Shown piece after piece: positions 1 through 4,788 of a DNA stretch of 6,433 nt. How positions within the stretch are numbered: the stretch's first letter is position 1; the number at the start of each line of letters is the position of its first letter. A program made the translations under genes and the position numbers. The DNA is taken from positions 1 to 6,433 of the forward strand of contig CALBVO010000032.1 in the NCBI GenBank assembly GCA_937970115.1, given 5' to 3'. The notes beneath the pieces are model-generated. The model ran no database searches. It had not been told where the DNA came from and was given only the letters and a program-made list of their open reading frames with translations. The stretch comes from Minisyncoccota bacterium (GTDB taxonomy: Bacteria > Patescibacteriota > Minisyncoccia > Phycocordibacterales > UBA1006).

Positions 1-3
1 TAT

Positions 4-76
4 CGGGGTGTGGTGTAACGGCTAACATGCTCGTTTTGGGTACGAGTGACTCCGGGTTCGAATCCCGGCTCCCCGA
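4..76 (+). tRNA. tRNA-Pro (anticodon UGG)
   Basis: The segment folds as a complete cloverleaf. The acceptor stem is 4-10 with 69-75, with one T9/T70 mismatch. The D arm holds GG in its loop. The anticodon stem is 30-34 with 42-46, and its 7-nt loop places TGG at 37-39. The T arm is CCGGG / TTCGAAT / CCCGG. The first pair is C1-G72 and the discriminator is A76, as is usual for bacterial tRNA-Pro. CCA is not encoded, so it must be added after transcription. The promoter lies outside the window. Confidence 0.95.
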
Positions 77-144
77 CTTTTAAATAAAGAGCTTAAATAC
101 AAATGTATTTAAGCTCTTTATTTATTCGGGGGCCGGGATTCGAA
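57..144. repeat. Inverted copy of the tRNA-Pro 3' end
   Basis: Bases 57-76, the T loop, T stem and 3' acceptor strand of tRNA-Pro, recur in inverted orientation at 126-144. Only T70 is missing from the second arm. The 21-bp hairpin at 81-124 sits between the arms, so the whole segment is a near-palindrome of about 88 bp. The right arm forms the left edge of the structured segment at 131-304. No complete second tRNA accompanies it. Confidence 0.75.
81..124. terminator. Perfect 21-bp hairpin, probable bidirectional terminator
   Basis: Bases 81-101 pair without mismatch with 104-124, leaving a 2-base centre. The hairpin lies between tRNA-Pro on + and the minus-strand transcript that carries the nucleotidase gene. 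Short T-rich stretches flank both arms rather than a long clean T tract. It probably stops transcription in both directions, but a cruciform or processing role is possible. Confidence 0.6.
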
Positions 145-304
145 AGACGGTGGCTGCGAAAGCCAATCGAACGATAATGAGATTGTAGCCGAGTCAGGGT
201 CGTGAGCGATATATTTATAATGAACGAATAGTGAATATATAAATAATCGACTCCTGACCGAATCCAGTTCCGTTAGGTTTATGCCCTTGCGGTAAATCCC
301 GGCC
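131..304. ncRNA. Candidate structured RNA, family unknown
   Basis: This GC-rich island in AT-rich surroundings has no plausible ORF but much nested complementarity. Bases 131-140 pair perfectly with 295-304 (10 bp) and close the element. Inside, 146-150 can pair with 270-274. TGGCT 151-155 pairs with 161-165, capped by a GCGA-containing loop. Bases 164-168 can pair with 181-185, an alternative that overlaps the previous hairpin by two bases. A long arm joins 193-202 to 248-258 with one bulged T and continues as 213-219 with 238-244. The result resembles a multibranched RNA of about 174 nt. The strand is unresolved: one G-T pair and a possible GNRA loop favour +, while the nucleotidase transcript would run through it on minus. 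It does not match tRNA, tmRNA, RNase P RNA, SRP RNA or a common riboswitch that I can recognise. Confidence 0.5.
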
Positions 305-306
305 AG

Positions 307-753
307 CTAAACTTGGGCTTCTAAATAATTCATAACACTATTCCAATTAGAAAATTTCTCTGTACCAAAATGAATATGCTCACCTTGAAACTGTGAAACA
401 CCATTATGTAAACGGTCATCAATAATATAATCACCTATGTTAAGGTGTTTTTGGCTTGAAAGAATTAATCTTCTTTCCATATAGGGTAGATATTTAATAA
501 CCCAGTTATATTTATCAGACCATGCAGTGTCATTTCCCCAACTTGGACTTGAAAGAATATATACATCAAATAACTCAAATAATTTTTCTACAGCTACAAG
601 GGCGCCTGGCATAGGTGGCATTTTTGAAAAAATATTAGGACACTGCGGATATTTGCCTTTATATTTTTCTTTTTCCTCTTTAGTTAAAGCTTGAACTCCG
701 GCATCAAAATCAACAATTACACCATCCATATCAATATATAGTATTTTTTTCAT
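307..753 (-). CDS. 5'(3')-deoxyribonucleotidase-like HAD phosphatase (NT5C family)
   Basis: The 148-residue protein belongs to the haloacid dehalogenase superfamily and most resembles the NT5C group of small cytosolic 5'(3')-deoxyribonucleotidases, which remove phosphate from deoxynucleoside monophosphates in nucleotide salvage. Motif I is DMDGV near residues 8-12, with nucleophile D8 and acid/base D10. Motif II is the serine pair S68-S69 in ILSSP. A lysine at 81 or 87 can serve as motif III. Motif IV is the acidic pair D112-D113 in IIDDR, for Mg2+. It is shorter than many family members but all catalytic motifs are present. There is no signal peptide. The ATG at 753 is favoured because a TATAAT ends 6 nt upstream, so the mRNA is probably leaderless. 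The stop is TAG, only 2 bases from the structured segment at 131-304. Substrate specificity is not shown by the sequence. Confidence 0.85.
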   Translation of the reverse strand: MKKILYIDMDGVIVDFDAGVQALTKEEKEKYKGKYPQCPNIFSKMPPMPGALVAVEKLFELFDVYILSSPSWGNDTAWSDKYNWVIKYLPYMERRLILSSQKHLNIGDYIIDDRLHNGVSQFQGEHIHFGTEKFSNWNSVMNYLEAQV

Positions 754-759
754 AAACTA

Positions 760-789
760 ATTATACCTATGTTTTTAATTACTTGACAA
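760..789 (-). promoter_or_regulatory. Promoter of the nucleotidase gene
   Basis: Read on minus, TTGTCA (784-789) is followed by an 18-bp spacer and a consensus TATAAT (760-765). Six bases separate the -10 from the ATG at 753, so transcription should start on or next to the start codon. The -35 overlaps the -35 of the divergent promoter at 783-810. Confidence 0.75.
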
Positions 790-810
790 ATATCTCACTT
801 CGTGTATTAT
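783..810 (+). promoter_or_regulatory. Strong promoter of the candidate sRNA
   Basis: A consensus TTGACA (783-788), a 16-bp spacer and TATTAT (805-810) face right. The expected start is near 817. Five of its six -35 bases are shared with the opposite promoter, so the two polymerases should compete. Confidence 0.7.
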
Positions 811-816
811 ACATTA

Positions 817-901
817 TGTGAGTGGCGCGAGTTATCAAACGGTAATTTTTTATAGCCATTAACATCCTGCAAAAAGAGACCTATTTTATAGGGCTCTTTT
901 T
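817..901 (+). ncRNA. Candidate small RNA with intrinsic terminator
   Basis: The segment runs from a good promoter start (about 817) to an intrinsic terminator ending at 901 and contains no convincing gene. AGTGGC near 821-826 can pair with GCCATT at 855-860 (one G-T pair), and TTATC can pair with GGTAA inside it, so a two-level hairpin precedes the terminator. A GTG-started reading frame of 14 codons (818-862) exists and could be a leader peptide, but nothing supports its translation. The gene at 962 follows 60 bases later with its own -10, so an attenuator or riboswitch role is possible but not required. No known RNA family was recognised. Confidence 0.45.
871..901 (+). terminator. Intrinsic terminator of the candidate sRNA
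   Basis: AAAAAGAG (871-878) and CCTAT (880-884) pair with ATAGG (888-892) and CTCTTTTT (894-901) around one A/G mismatch, with loop TTT. It ends in a T run on +. Confidence 0.85.
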
Positions 902-946
902 GTTTGTCTAAAAAATTTAATATGTGCTTTTCATTATTCTGTATAT

Positions 947-955
947 TGCTACACT
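947..955 (+). promoter_or_regulatory. Extended -10 of the nucleotidyltransferase gene
   Basis: TGCTACACT has the TGn extension and a -10-like TACACT (950-955), ending 6 bases before the ATG at 962. No clear -35 is seen. The spacing implies a leaderless mRNA. Confidence 0.55.
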
Positions 956-961
956 ACAGAT

Positions 962-1381
962 ATGTTTATAGAGAGTCCTAAAACTCTTATGATGTTTGGT
1001 GCCTTTGATGGTATACATCCAGGTCACGAATACCTGATTAATTTCGGCATTCAACACAGTTCAAAAATAATAATTGTAGTTGCTCAAGATTCAATCATCG
1101 AAAAGAACAAAAAACAAAAACCTATACACAAACTAAATGTACGGATGCGACATCTTTTAAAAAAATTTCCCCAAGCAACTATTATTCCAGGAGATATACA
1201 ACAAGGAACCTGGGCAGCTATTAAGGATCATAGGCCTGATACAGTTCTTGTTGGTTATGACCAAACAAGTCTTCTGGAAGCTCTTAAAGATATACAGATT
1301 AAATACAACCTTGAACTTATTCAAGGAAATTCTTTTTTTCCCAAAAAATATAAATCAAGTCTTTTACGAACAAATAATTAA
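962..1381 (+). CDS. Cytidylyltransferase-like nucleotidyltransferase
   Basis: The 139-residue protein fits the single-domain nucleotidyltransferase fold of glycerol-3-phosphate cytidylyltransferase (TagD) and archaeal-type FAD synthetase (RibL), which transfer CMP or AMP from CTP or ATP to a phosphorylated substrate. The N-terminal signature FGAFDGIHPGH (residues 12-22) carries the HxGH nucleotide-binding motif at H19-H22. GYDQ near residues 98-101 resembles the family's GxD segment. Near the C-terminus KSSLLR stands where the ISSTxIR-like motif usually is, but it is diverged, so the substrate cannot be assigned. Length is normal for this class and no signal peptide or membrane segment is seen. 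The ATG at 962 has no Shine-Dalgarno sequence but a -10 ends 6 bases before it. Its terminator is at 1412-1437. It is a single-gene unit, convergent with the secreted protein gene. Confidence 0.8.
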   Translation: MFIESPKTLMMFGAFDGIHPGHEYLINFGIQHSSKIIIVVAQDSIIEKNKKQKPIHKLNVRMRHLLKKFPQATIIPGDIQQGTWAAIKDHRPDTVLVGYDQTSLLEALKDIQIKYNLELIQGNSFFPKKYKSSLLRTNN

Positions 1382-1411
1382 TTTTATCTAAATTCAATTT
1401 ATTAACATAAC

Positions 1412-1437
1412 AAAAAAACTGCGGTAGCAGTTTTTTT
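1412..1437. terminator. Bidirectional intrinsic terminator between convergent genes
   Basis: A7-CTGC (1412-1422) pairs with GCAG-T7 (1427-1437) around loop GGTA. It has A and T tracts on both sides and lies between the stops of the convergent genes at 962-1381 (+) and 1463-2020 (-). Confidence 0.9.
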
Positions 1438-1462
1438 AAAATAGATGTATATAATGAGTCTA

Positions 1463-2020
1463 TTACTCTTCGTAGTATGTACCGGCAATTTTTAGATATT
1501 CATCTTCAGAAAGATCCTTCAATTCTGATATAGACATTTCATAAAATGGATTGTTTGCATCAAAAATAGGTGTATATCCAGCGTTAATAAGCTTTTGATC
1601 AATTGCTTGTTCTGACAAGGTTTCCCAGTCTTTTGTAGTTATAATATCATGAGGATTTTGTTCTGCTGATTCATGATCAAATGCCATACTATCACCGAAA
1701 TAATCTCCAGCCATTGCCTCAAAAGACTTACTTGAAAGGGATTCAATTTCTTGAACACTCATTGTGTAAAATGGATTATTTGGATCAAAAATAGGATTTT
1801 CCCCAGCTGCGACAAGCTTTTGATCAATTGCTTGTTCCGAAAGAGTATTCCAATCTAATTCTGTGATAATAAGATTGAAACTTTTATCTGTAGAAAAATT
1901 CTCAATTGCAGTAATGTTTAAATTTTCAAGACCTTCTGCAAAATGAACCGGGGCTACACCACCGATAATGACCATTGTAACAAATACAATCATCATTTTT
2001 TTAAAAATGTTTTTTTTCAT
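1463..2020 (-). CDS. Secreted protein with two ~57-residue tandem repeats, function unknown
   Basis: The 185-residue protein starts MKKNIFKK and has a hydrophobic core at about residues 10-22, then a likely signal peptidase site near residue 28 (HFA/EG), so it is probably exported by Sec. The mature part is acidic and holds two copies of one repeat at about residues 52-108 and 127-183, period 75. Shared elements are DWxTLSEQAIDQKL, AGxxPIFDxNNPFYxMS and AGxYY. The DNA is also alike: near-identical stretches around 1589 and 1815 lie about 225 bp apart, pointing to a fairly recent internal duplication. I do not recognise the repeat. The reading frame is open back to a TTG at 2053, but the ATG at 2020 begins a textbook signal peptide and is preferred. 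It is transcribed alone; a surface or envelope role is inferred from the signal peptide only. Confidence 0.8.
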   Translation of the reverse strand: MKKNIFKKMMIVFVTMVIIGGVAPVHFAEGLENLNITAIENFSTDKSFNLIITELDWNTLSEQAIDQKLVAAGENPIFDPNNPFYTMSVQEIESLSSKSFEAMAGDYFGDSMAFDHESAEQNPHDIITTKDWETLSEQAIDQKLINAGYTPIFDANNPFYEMSISELKDLSEDEYLKIAGTYYEE

Positions 2021-2065
2021 AATAATTAATTTAATATCTATCTTCGAAGACAATATTTAGAGTAT

Positions 2066-2071
2066 ATAATA
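2066..2071 (-). promoter_or_regulatory. Possible -10 of the secreted repeat protein gene
   Basis: TATTAT on minus (2066-2071) lies about 45 bases before the ATG at 2020. A TTGTAC (2092-2097) upstream is separated by 20 bp, which is long. A 10-bp palindrome TCTTCGAAGA (2041-2050) lies in the presumed leader and could be a regulator site. Confidence 0.4.
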
Positions 2072-2297
2072 CACCTTGATATTTCTTATTGGTACAAGGG
2101 ATCTCTTAATAGAGTTATATAAAACATTATCATTAAAAGATGTCAATATTATATATTATATTTTAAATAATGTCTAGTAAAAAAATATTATTATGGTTTA
2201 ATTTAAAAAAATATGTGGATAACTATTTGATTAAAAACTCTTCATTAATTTGTAGGATGAACTTCTCAATCAAAACAGGGTTGTTCTTGCCTCACTT

Positions 2298-2337
2298 AAA
2301 ATAATAAACACAGACTTTTGTCTGTGTTTATTATTTT
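2298..2337. terminator. Orphan strong hairpin terminator
   Basis: An 18-bp perfect stem (2298-2315 with 2320-2337) with loop TTTT ends in a T run on + and has four T residues on minus. No recognised gene ends here: the PLP gene on minus already has its own terminator at 2400-2424. Confidence 0.8.
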
Positions 2338-2399
2338 TGTGCACGATGTGGGACAGTGTTCGAACAAATTTGTTAGAGATTAATTAAACATAGATAAAA

Positions 2400-2424
2400 G
2401 AAAACCACTCAATGAGTGGTTTTT
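2400..2424 (-). terminator. Terminator of the PLP-fold gene
   Basis: AAAACCACTC pairs with GAGTGGTTTT around loop AAT. It starts 7 bases after the stop of the minus-strand gene 2432-3484. Confidence 0.88.
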
Positions 2425-2431
2425 GTAATAT

Positions 2432-3484
2432 TTAATTATCATAATGCCATGAAGCATCAAAGACAGGGACAAGAAAATGTTTTCCTTGTAAATCATTTTC
2501 ACGAGCAATATCAACAGCAACGTCAAAGCCAGCCAATCCAGTTCTACCAAAGTCCTTTAGACCTGGGAGATTGTGAGTATCTAATTGAGTTACCTTGTTA
2601 CTATAAGCTGATGGTAAATTACCTATTGCTTCCAAAAAATTAGCATCAATATAATCATTAGTAACTAACTTTATATAATTTAGATACCCTAAGGACTGTT
2701 CCAAGGCAGGTGCAGCAAAAATTGCTTTTGCAGGAGTCGTTCCTGGTAGATTATGTCTTTCAATTAATTCTGGATTAACAGAATCAAAAATTCGCTCATA
2801 TTTACCAGGAAATTTCTTTCTATAAGCAAAAGCAGAGCTCACAGCCTCAAATCCAATAGCTTTTACATCTCTATTCATGGCTTTGAACATTTTTGCCATA
2901 GGCAAAGTTGTTGTACCATTTCCTAAAGGGCAAATTACAAAATCTGGCATAACTCCAGCCTCTATTGTTTCATATACAAAGCTTTCAAAGGCTGTAATTA
3001 CTGTTTGGTTTAAACATGAGCCTCTTCCAGTAATTGAACCCATTACATGATTAAGGTATTTTGCATTAGGGTTTTTAGCCATAAAGCTCTTAACGAACTC
3101 TGGAAAACCATTAACATAGTCTTCTTTTGGCGTTAAGCAAATTTCACTTCCAGCATCAATTATTGCTTGCTCTCGTGCTTTTTCTCCACCAGCAGGAACT
3201 GCAATTTTTATTCTATAGCCAAGTGCTGTTGCAATTGCTGCTGCAGCTCGACCTCCAGATCCAGATGTTGTTTCCAACAATAAGTCTCCAGGCTGAATGA
3301 TTCCAAGGCATTCTTTCAAGTATATAAGCTTCGCAAATACTCTTGAGTAATGACACTCTCCATAAGGTAATAAATAATCTAATTTAAAGTGATATATGTT
3401 ACCTTCAAATTCAATAGTTTTTATTGGTGAGTTTTTAACTGCATCCAAAATTACTGTATACTTGTTTCTTCTTTGATTAGTCAT
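2432..3484 (-). CDS. Cysteine synthase-like PLP fold-type II protein, catalytic Lys apparently missing
   Basis: The 350-residue protein follows the layout of the cysteine synthase / tryptophan synthase beta (fold-type II) family, whose members use pyridoxal phosphate for beta-replacement or elimination on amino acids. ETTSGSGG at 71-78 matches the substrate loop (EPTSGNTG in CysK). CPLGNGTTT at 185-193 matches the Gly/Thr-rich phosphate loop. GRTGLAG at 313-319 matches the C-terminal Ser/Thr site near the pyridine nitrogen. The expected Schiff-base lysine of the SVKDR motif, placed by the 24-residue distance to ETTSG, falls on Y46 in CHYSR, and no Lys lies between 35 and 51; K52 is the nearest. 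It may be a pseudoenzyme, use another lysine, or bind a different ligand. The ATG at 3484 has no Shine-Dalgarno sequence. It is divergent from the TrmB-like gene, which may regulate it. It is cytosolic, with no signal peptide. Confidence 0.85.
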   Translation of the reverse strand: MTNQRRNKYTVILDAVKNSPIKTIEFEGNIYHFKLDYLLPYGECHYSRVFAKLIYLKECLGIIQPGDLLLETTSGSGGRAAAAIATALGYRIKIAVPAGGEKAREQAIIDAGSEICLTPKEDYVNGFPEFVKSFMAKNPNAKYLNHVMGSITGRGSCLNQTVITAFESFVYETIEAGVMPDFVICPLGNGTTTLPMAKMFKAMNRDVKAIGFEAVSSAFAYRKKFPGKYERIFDSVNPELIERHNLPGTTPAKAIFAAPALEQSLGYLNYIKLVTNDYIDANFLEAIGNLPSAYSNKVTQLDTHNLPGLKDFGRTGLAGFDVAVDIARENDLQGKHFLVPVFDASWHYDN

Positions 3485-3536
3485 AATGTAGTTATTAAGT
3501 TATAAATTTATTTCACTATTAATATAACATTCGTCA

Positions 3537-3564
3537 ATTATACTGTAAAAGAAATTTGTGTCAT
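3537..3564 (-). promoter_or_regulatory. Promoter of the PLP-fold gene
   Basis: On minus, ATGACA (3559-3564), a 16-bp spacer and a consensus TATAAT (3537-3542) lie upstream of the gene. The predicted leader is about 45-50 nt, unlike the leaderless genes nearby. Confidence 0.6.
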
Positions 3565-3610
3565 AAGTATAAAAACTACCTCTATTTTGTTTATACATAA
3601 CGATATAAAC

Positions 3611-3629
3611 TGTTGAAAATATTTCAACA
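3611..3629. promoter_or_regulatory. Palindromic operator, likely for the TrmB-like regulator
   Basis: TGTTGAAA-ATA-TTTCAACA is a perfect 8-bp inverted repeat with a 3-bp centre. It covers the -35 of the regulator's own promoter and lies about 127 bp from the start of the divergent PLP gene. This is the usual position for an autoregulatory operator; binding by this protein is inferred. Confidence 0.6.
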
Positions 3630-3641
3630 ACAAGGTACAAT
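3613..3641 (+). promoter_or_regulatory. Promoter of the TrmB-like regulator gene
   Basis: TTGAAA (3613-3618), an exact 17-bp spacer and TACAAT (3636-3641) precede the ATG at 3648 by 6 bases, predicting a leaderless mRNA. The -35 lies inside the palindrome at 3611-3629. Confidence 0.75.
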
Positions 3642-3647
3642 ATACCC

Positions 3648-4412
3648 ATGATTAAGGAAAATTTAGCGAAAATAGGACTCAACGATAAGGAAATCACCAT
3701 ATATACGGTGATTATTGAGTCGGTTAAGATTACCGCACAAAAAATTGCACAAAAAACTGGTATCAATAGAACTACCGTTTACAGCACCCTGAAACAATTA
3801 CAGGAAAAAGGTTTTATTACAGAAGACCAGGCAGGAGCTAGTCGTTATTTCATGACAACTGGTAAAACTGAATTACAGGAGGTGTATAGAAAAGAAGTTC
3901 AAAAAATCAAAGACAAGAAAGAGGTCTTTACTGAATTAATAGCTGAAATAGAGTCGCTTCCTAAATCAACATCATATTCAGTACCAAAAATTAGGTTCTA
4001 CGATGAGATTCACATAAAAGATGCCTTGTATAACCAACTACCCAAATGGATAGAATCAGCTGATACTGATGACCAGAAACAATGGTGGGGGTTTCAGGAC
4101 GTGTCTATGCCAGAGCAATTCGAAGAGTGGTTTCATCATCACTGGGAAATATTTCCTGATGACTTTGGTACGAGATTGCTTACTAATGACAAAGGGCATG
4201 AGAAAGTTATATCTGAGAAAATAACTGATGAACGTAGGCAAATCAAATACCTTCCTAATTCACAGCAATTTACCTCTACTCAGGCAGTATTGGGAGATTA
4301 TGTATTGTTTGTTATTACCAGTTCAAAACCACGCTATATGATTGAAATTCATGACAAGGTAATGGCACATAATATGCGTGAGATGTTTAAACTATTATGG
4401 GAGAAAATCTAA
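3648..4412 (+). CDS. TrmB-like winged-helix transcriptional regulator
   Basis: The 254-residue protein starts with a winged helix-turn-helix of the TrmB type. Residues 1-57 form the helices, with GINRTTVYSTLKQLQEKGFI (38-57) as recognition helix and following turn, and 58-72 the wing (ASRYFMT). A charged helical linker, probably a coiled coil for dimerisation, spans about 75-104. Residues 112-254 form a ligand or effector domain that lacks a recognisable sugar-binding motif and contains WW (146-147) and HHH (163-165). Members of this family repress or activate transport and metabolic genes in response to small molecules. The gene has its own promoter with an overlapping palindrome, so it is probably autoregulated. 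It is divergent from the PLP-fold gene, its most likely target. The ATG at 3648 is set by the promoter spacing. The ligand is unknown. Confidence 0.85.
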   Translation: MIKENLAKIGLNDKEITIYTVIIESVKITAQKIAQKTGINRTTVYSTLKQLQEKGFITEDQAGASRYFMTTGKTELQEVYRKEVQKIKDKKEVFTELIAEIESLPKSTSYSVPKIRFYDEIHIKDALYNQLPKWIESADTDDQKQWWGFQDVSMPEQFEEWFHHHWEIFPDDFGTRLLTNDKGHEKVISEKITDERRQIKYLPNSQQFTSTQAVLGDYVLFVITSSKPRYMIEIHDKVMAHNMREMFKLLWEKI

Positions 4413-4450
4413 TTGTTCGATTTGCCTTATATTTCCCACATTGTGTTAAA

Positions 4451-4480
4451 GAAAAAATCCTTATAAATAAGGGTTTTTTC
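4451..4480. terminator. Terminator of the regulator gene, possibly bidirectional
   Basis: GAAAAAATCCTTA pairs with TAAGGGTTTTTTC with one T-G pair and a small loop. It follows the stop at 4412 and, in the other direction, ends the tRNA-Gly transcript, whose 3' end is at 4486. Confidence 0.88.
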
Positions 4481-4485
4481 ATGTG

Positions 4486-4556
4486 TGCGGGCGGAGAGAA
4501 TCGAACTCTCGTCCTCTGGTTGGAAGCCAGATATTCTACCACTAAACTACGCCCGC
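4486..4556 (-). tRNA. tRNA-Gly (anticodon UCC)
   Basis: On minus, GCGGGCG pairs with CGCCCGC as acceptor. The D arm carries AGTGGTAGA. The anticodon arm is TCTGG-CTTCCAA-CCAGA with anticodon TCC. The variable loop is 4 nt and the T arm is GAGAG-TTCGATT-CTCTC. All stems pair. The discriminator is A rather than the U common in many bacterial tRNA-Gly, which would fit the alpha2 type of glycyl-tRNA synthetase. CCA is not encoded. Confidence 0.95.
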
Positions 4557-4562
4557 AATTAT
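4519..4562. repeat. 44-bp direct repeat, copy 1 (within tRNA-Gly)
   Basis: Identical over 44 bases to 4641-4684, offset 122 bp. It covers the 5' half of tRNA-Gly and 6 bases upstream, so it marks a tandem duplication. Confidence 0.95.
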
Positions 4563-4589
4563 TACAGCGTTCGTAGATTAGTTTGACGA

Positions 4590-4678
4590 GATATCGATTC
4601 GAACTCTCCTTCAGCGTGACATTGAGTCACCCTTCAGCTAGTTGGAAGCCAGATATTCTACCACTAAACTACGCCCGC
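4590..4678 (-). pseudogene. Rearranged partial copy of tRNA-Gly
   Basis: The first 38 bases on minus (4678 to 4641) are identical to tRNA-Gly through the anticodon loop, including TCC. After that the sequence differs. The anticodon stem 3' strand is CTAGC, still pairing at 4 of 5 positions. A repeat-hairpin-repeat block (4608-4638) replaces the variable region. GAGAGTTCGA of the T arm is kept, but its 3' stem strand and the acceptor 3' strand are lost. It cannot form a normal acceptor stem. It lies between the promoter at 4712-4739 and the intact tRNA, so it should be transcribed and removed from the precursor, unless it has a role of its own. Confidence 0.7.
4608..4638. repeat. 8-nt direct repeats flanking a 15-nt hairpin
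   Basis: CCTTCAGC occurs at 4608-4615 and 4631-4638, exactly bordering GTGAC-ATTGA-GTCAC (4616-4630). The block lies where the tRNA-Gly copy departs from the intact tRNA. It has the form of a tiny insertion with target duplication, or of a replication-slippage product. Confidence 0.8.
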
Positions 4679-4684
4679 AATTAT
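4641..4684. repeat. 44-bp direct repeat, copy 2
   Basis: Second copy of 4519-4562, part of the rearranged tRNA-Gly copy. Confidence 0.95.
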
Positions 4685-4711
4685 ATTTAATCGTTCCTAA
4701 GAACAAAGATA

Positions 4712-4739
4712 ATATTAGCAAAGACACTAAAATATGCAA
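4712..4739 (-). promoter_or_regulatory. Promoter of the tRNA-Gly locus
   Basis: On minus, TTGCAT (4734-4739), a 16-bp spacer and TAATAT (4712-4717) preceded by TGC (extended -10). The start is expected near 4705, about 27 bases before the partial tRNA copy. Confidence 0.65.
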
Positions 4740-4755
4740 GACATTATTTTCAAAA

Positions 4756-4780
4756 GAAAAAACCCTAAGGGTATTTTTTC
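4756..4780 (-). terminator. Terminator of the HU gene
   Basis: On minus the hairpin ACCC-TTA-GGGT is extended by A/T pairs and followed by a T6 run. It starts about 9 bases after the HU stop. The GC core is short. Confidence 0.75.
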
Positions 4781-4788
4781 TAAAAGGA

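Larger units (their letters stand above)
2054..2431. other. 378-bp intergenic region without a convincing gene
   Basis: The part 2120-2225 is extremely AT-rich. TGTGGATAA at 2214-2222 matches the DnaA-box consensus exactly, but it is the only copy seen in the window. A 15-codon ATG frame (2257-2304, +) runs into the strong hairpin at 2298-2337. AACAAATTTGTT (2363-2374) is a perfect 12-bp palindrome. No tRNA or known riboswitch was recognised. Confidence 0.6.

Noticed and set aside
131..304. RNase P RNA, SRP RNA, 6S RNA, group I intron or a known riboswitch.
   Set aside because: None of the core conserved strings of these families that I know could be found on either strand.
57..305. Circularly permuted or normal tmRNA, since GGATTCGA near 137-144 and the GGCTCCCC/GGGGGCC complementarity look like tmRNA ends.
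   Set aside because: Bases 4-76 are a complete tRNA-Pro with its own anticodon arm, no tag reading frame is present, and no separate T arm and acceptor partner exists.
818..862. A 14-codon GTG-started leader peptide in the small RNA.
   Set aside because: It has no supporting start signal, no codon pattern and no clear link to the downstream gene; kept only as a possibility in the RNA entry.
2214..2222. Replication origin, based on a perfect DnaA box in AT-rich DNA.
   Set aside because: Only one box is seen and no dnaA, dnaN or related gene is near.
2363..2374. LexA/SOS operator from the palindrome AACAAATTTGTT.
   Set aside because: The half-site spacing does not fit GAAC-N4-GTTC and it does not overlap a clear promoter.
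2416..2643. A 75-codon + strand open frame.
   Set aside because: It is antisense to the 3' end of the well-supported PLP-fold gene and has low-complexity Gln-rich content typical of a shadow.
3500..3766. An 88-codon hydrophobic minus-strand frame.
   Set aside because: It covers the promoters and operator and the start of the TrmB-like gene in antisense, with no signals of its own.
4519..4684. Integrative element bounded by tRNA-Gly direct repeats.
   Set aside because: Only about 78 bp separates the repeats, the repeated part is the 5' half of the tRNA, and no integrase is present.
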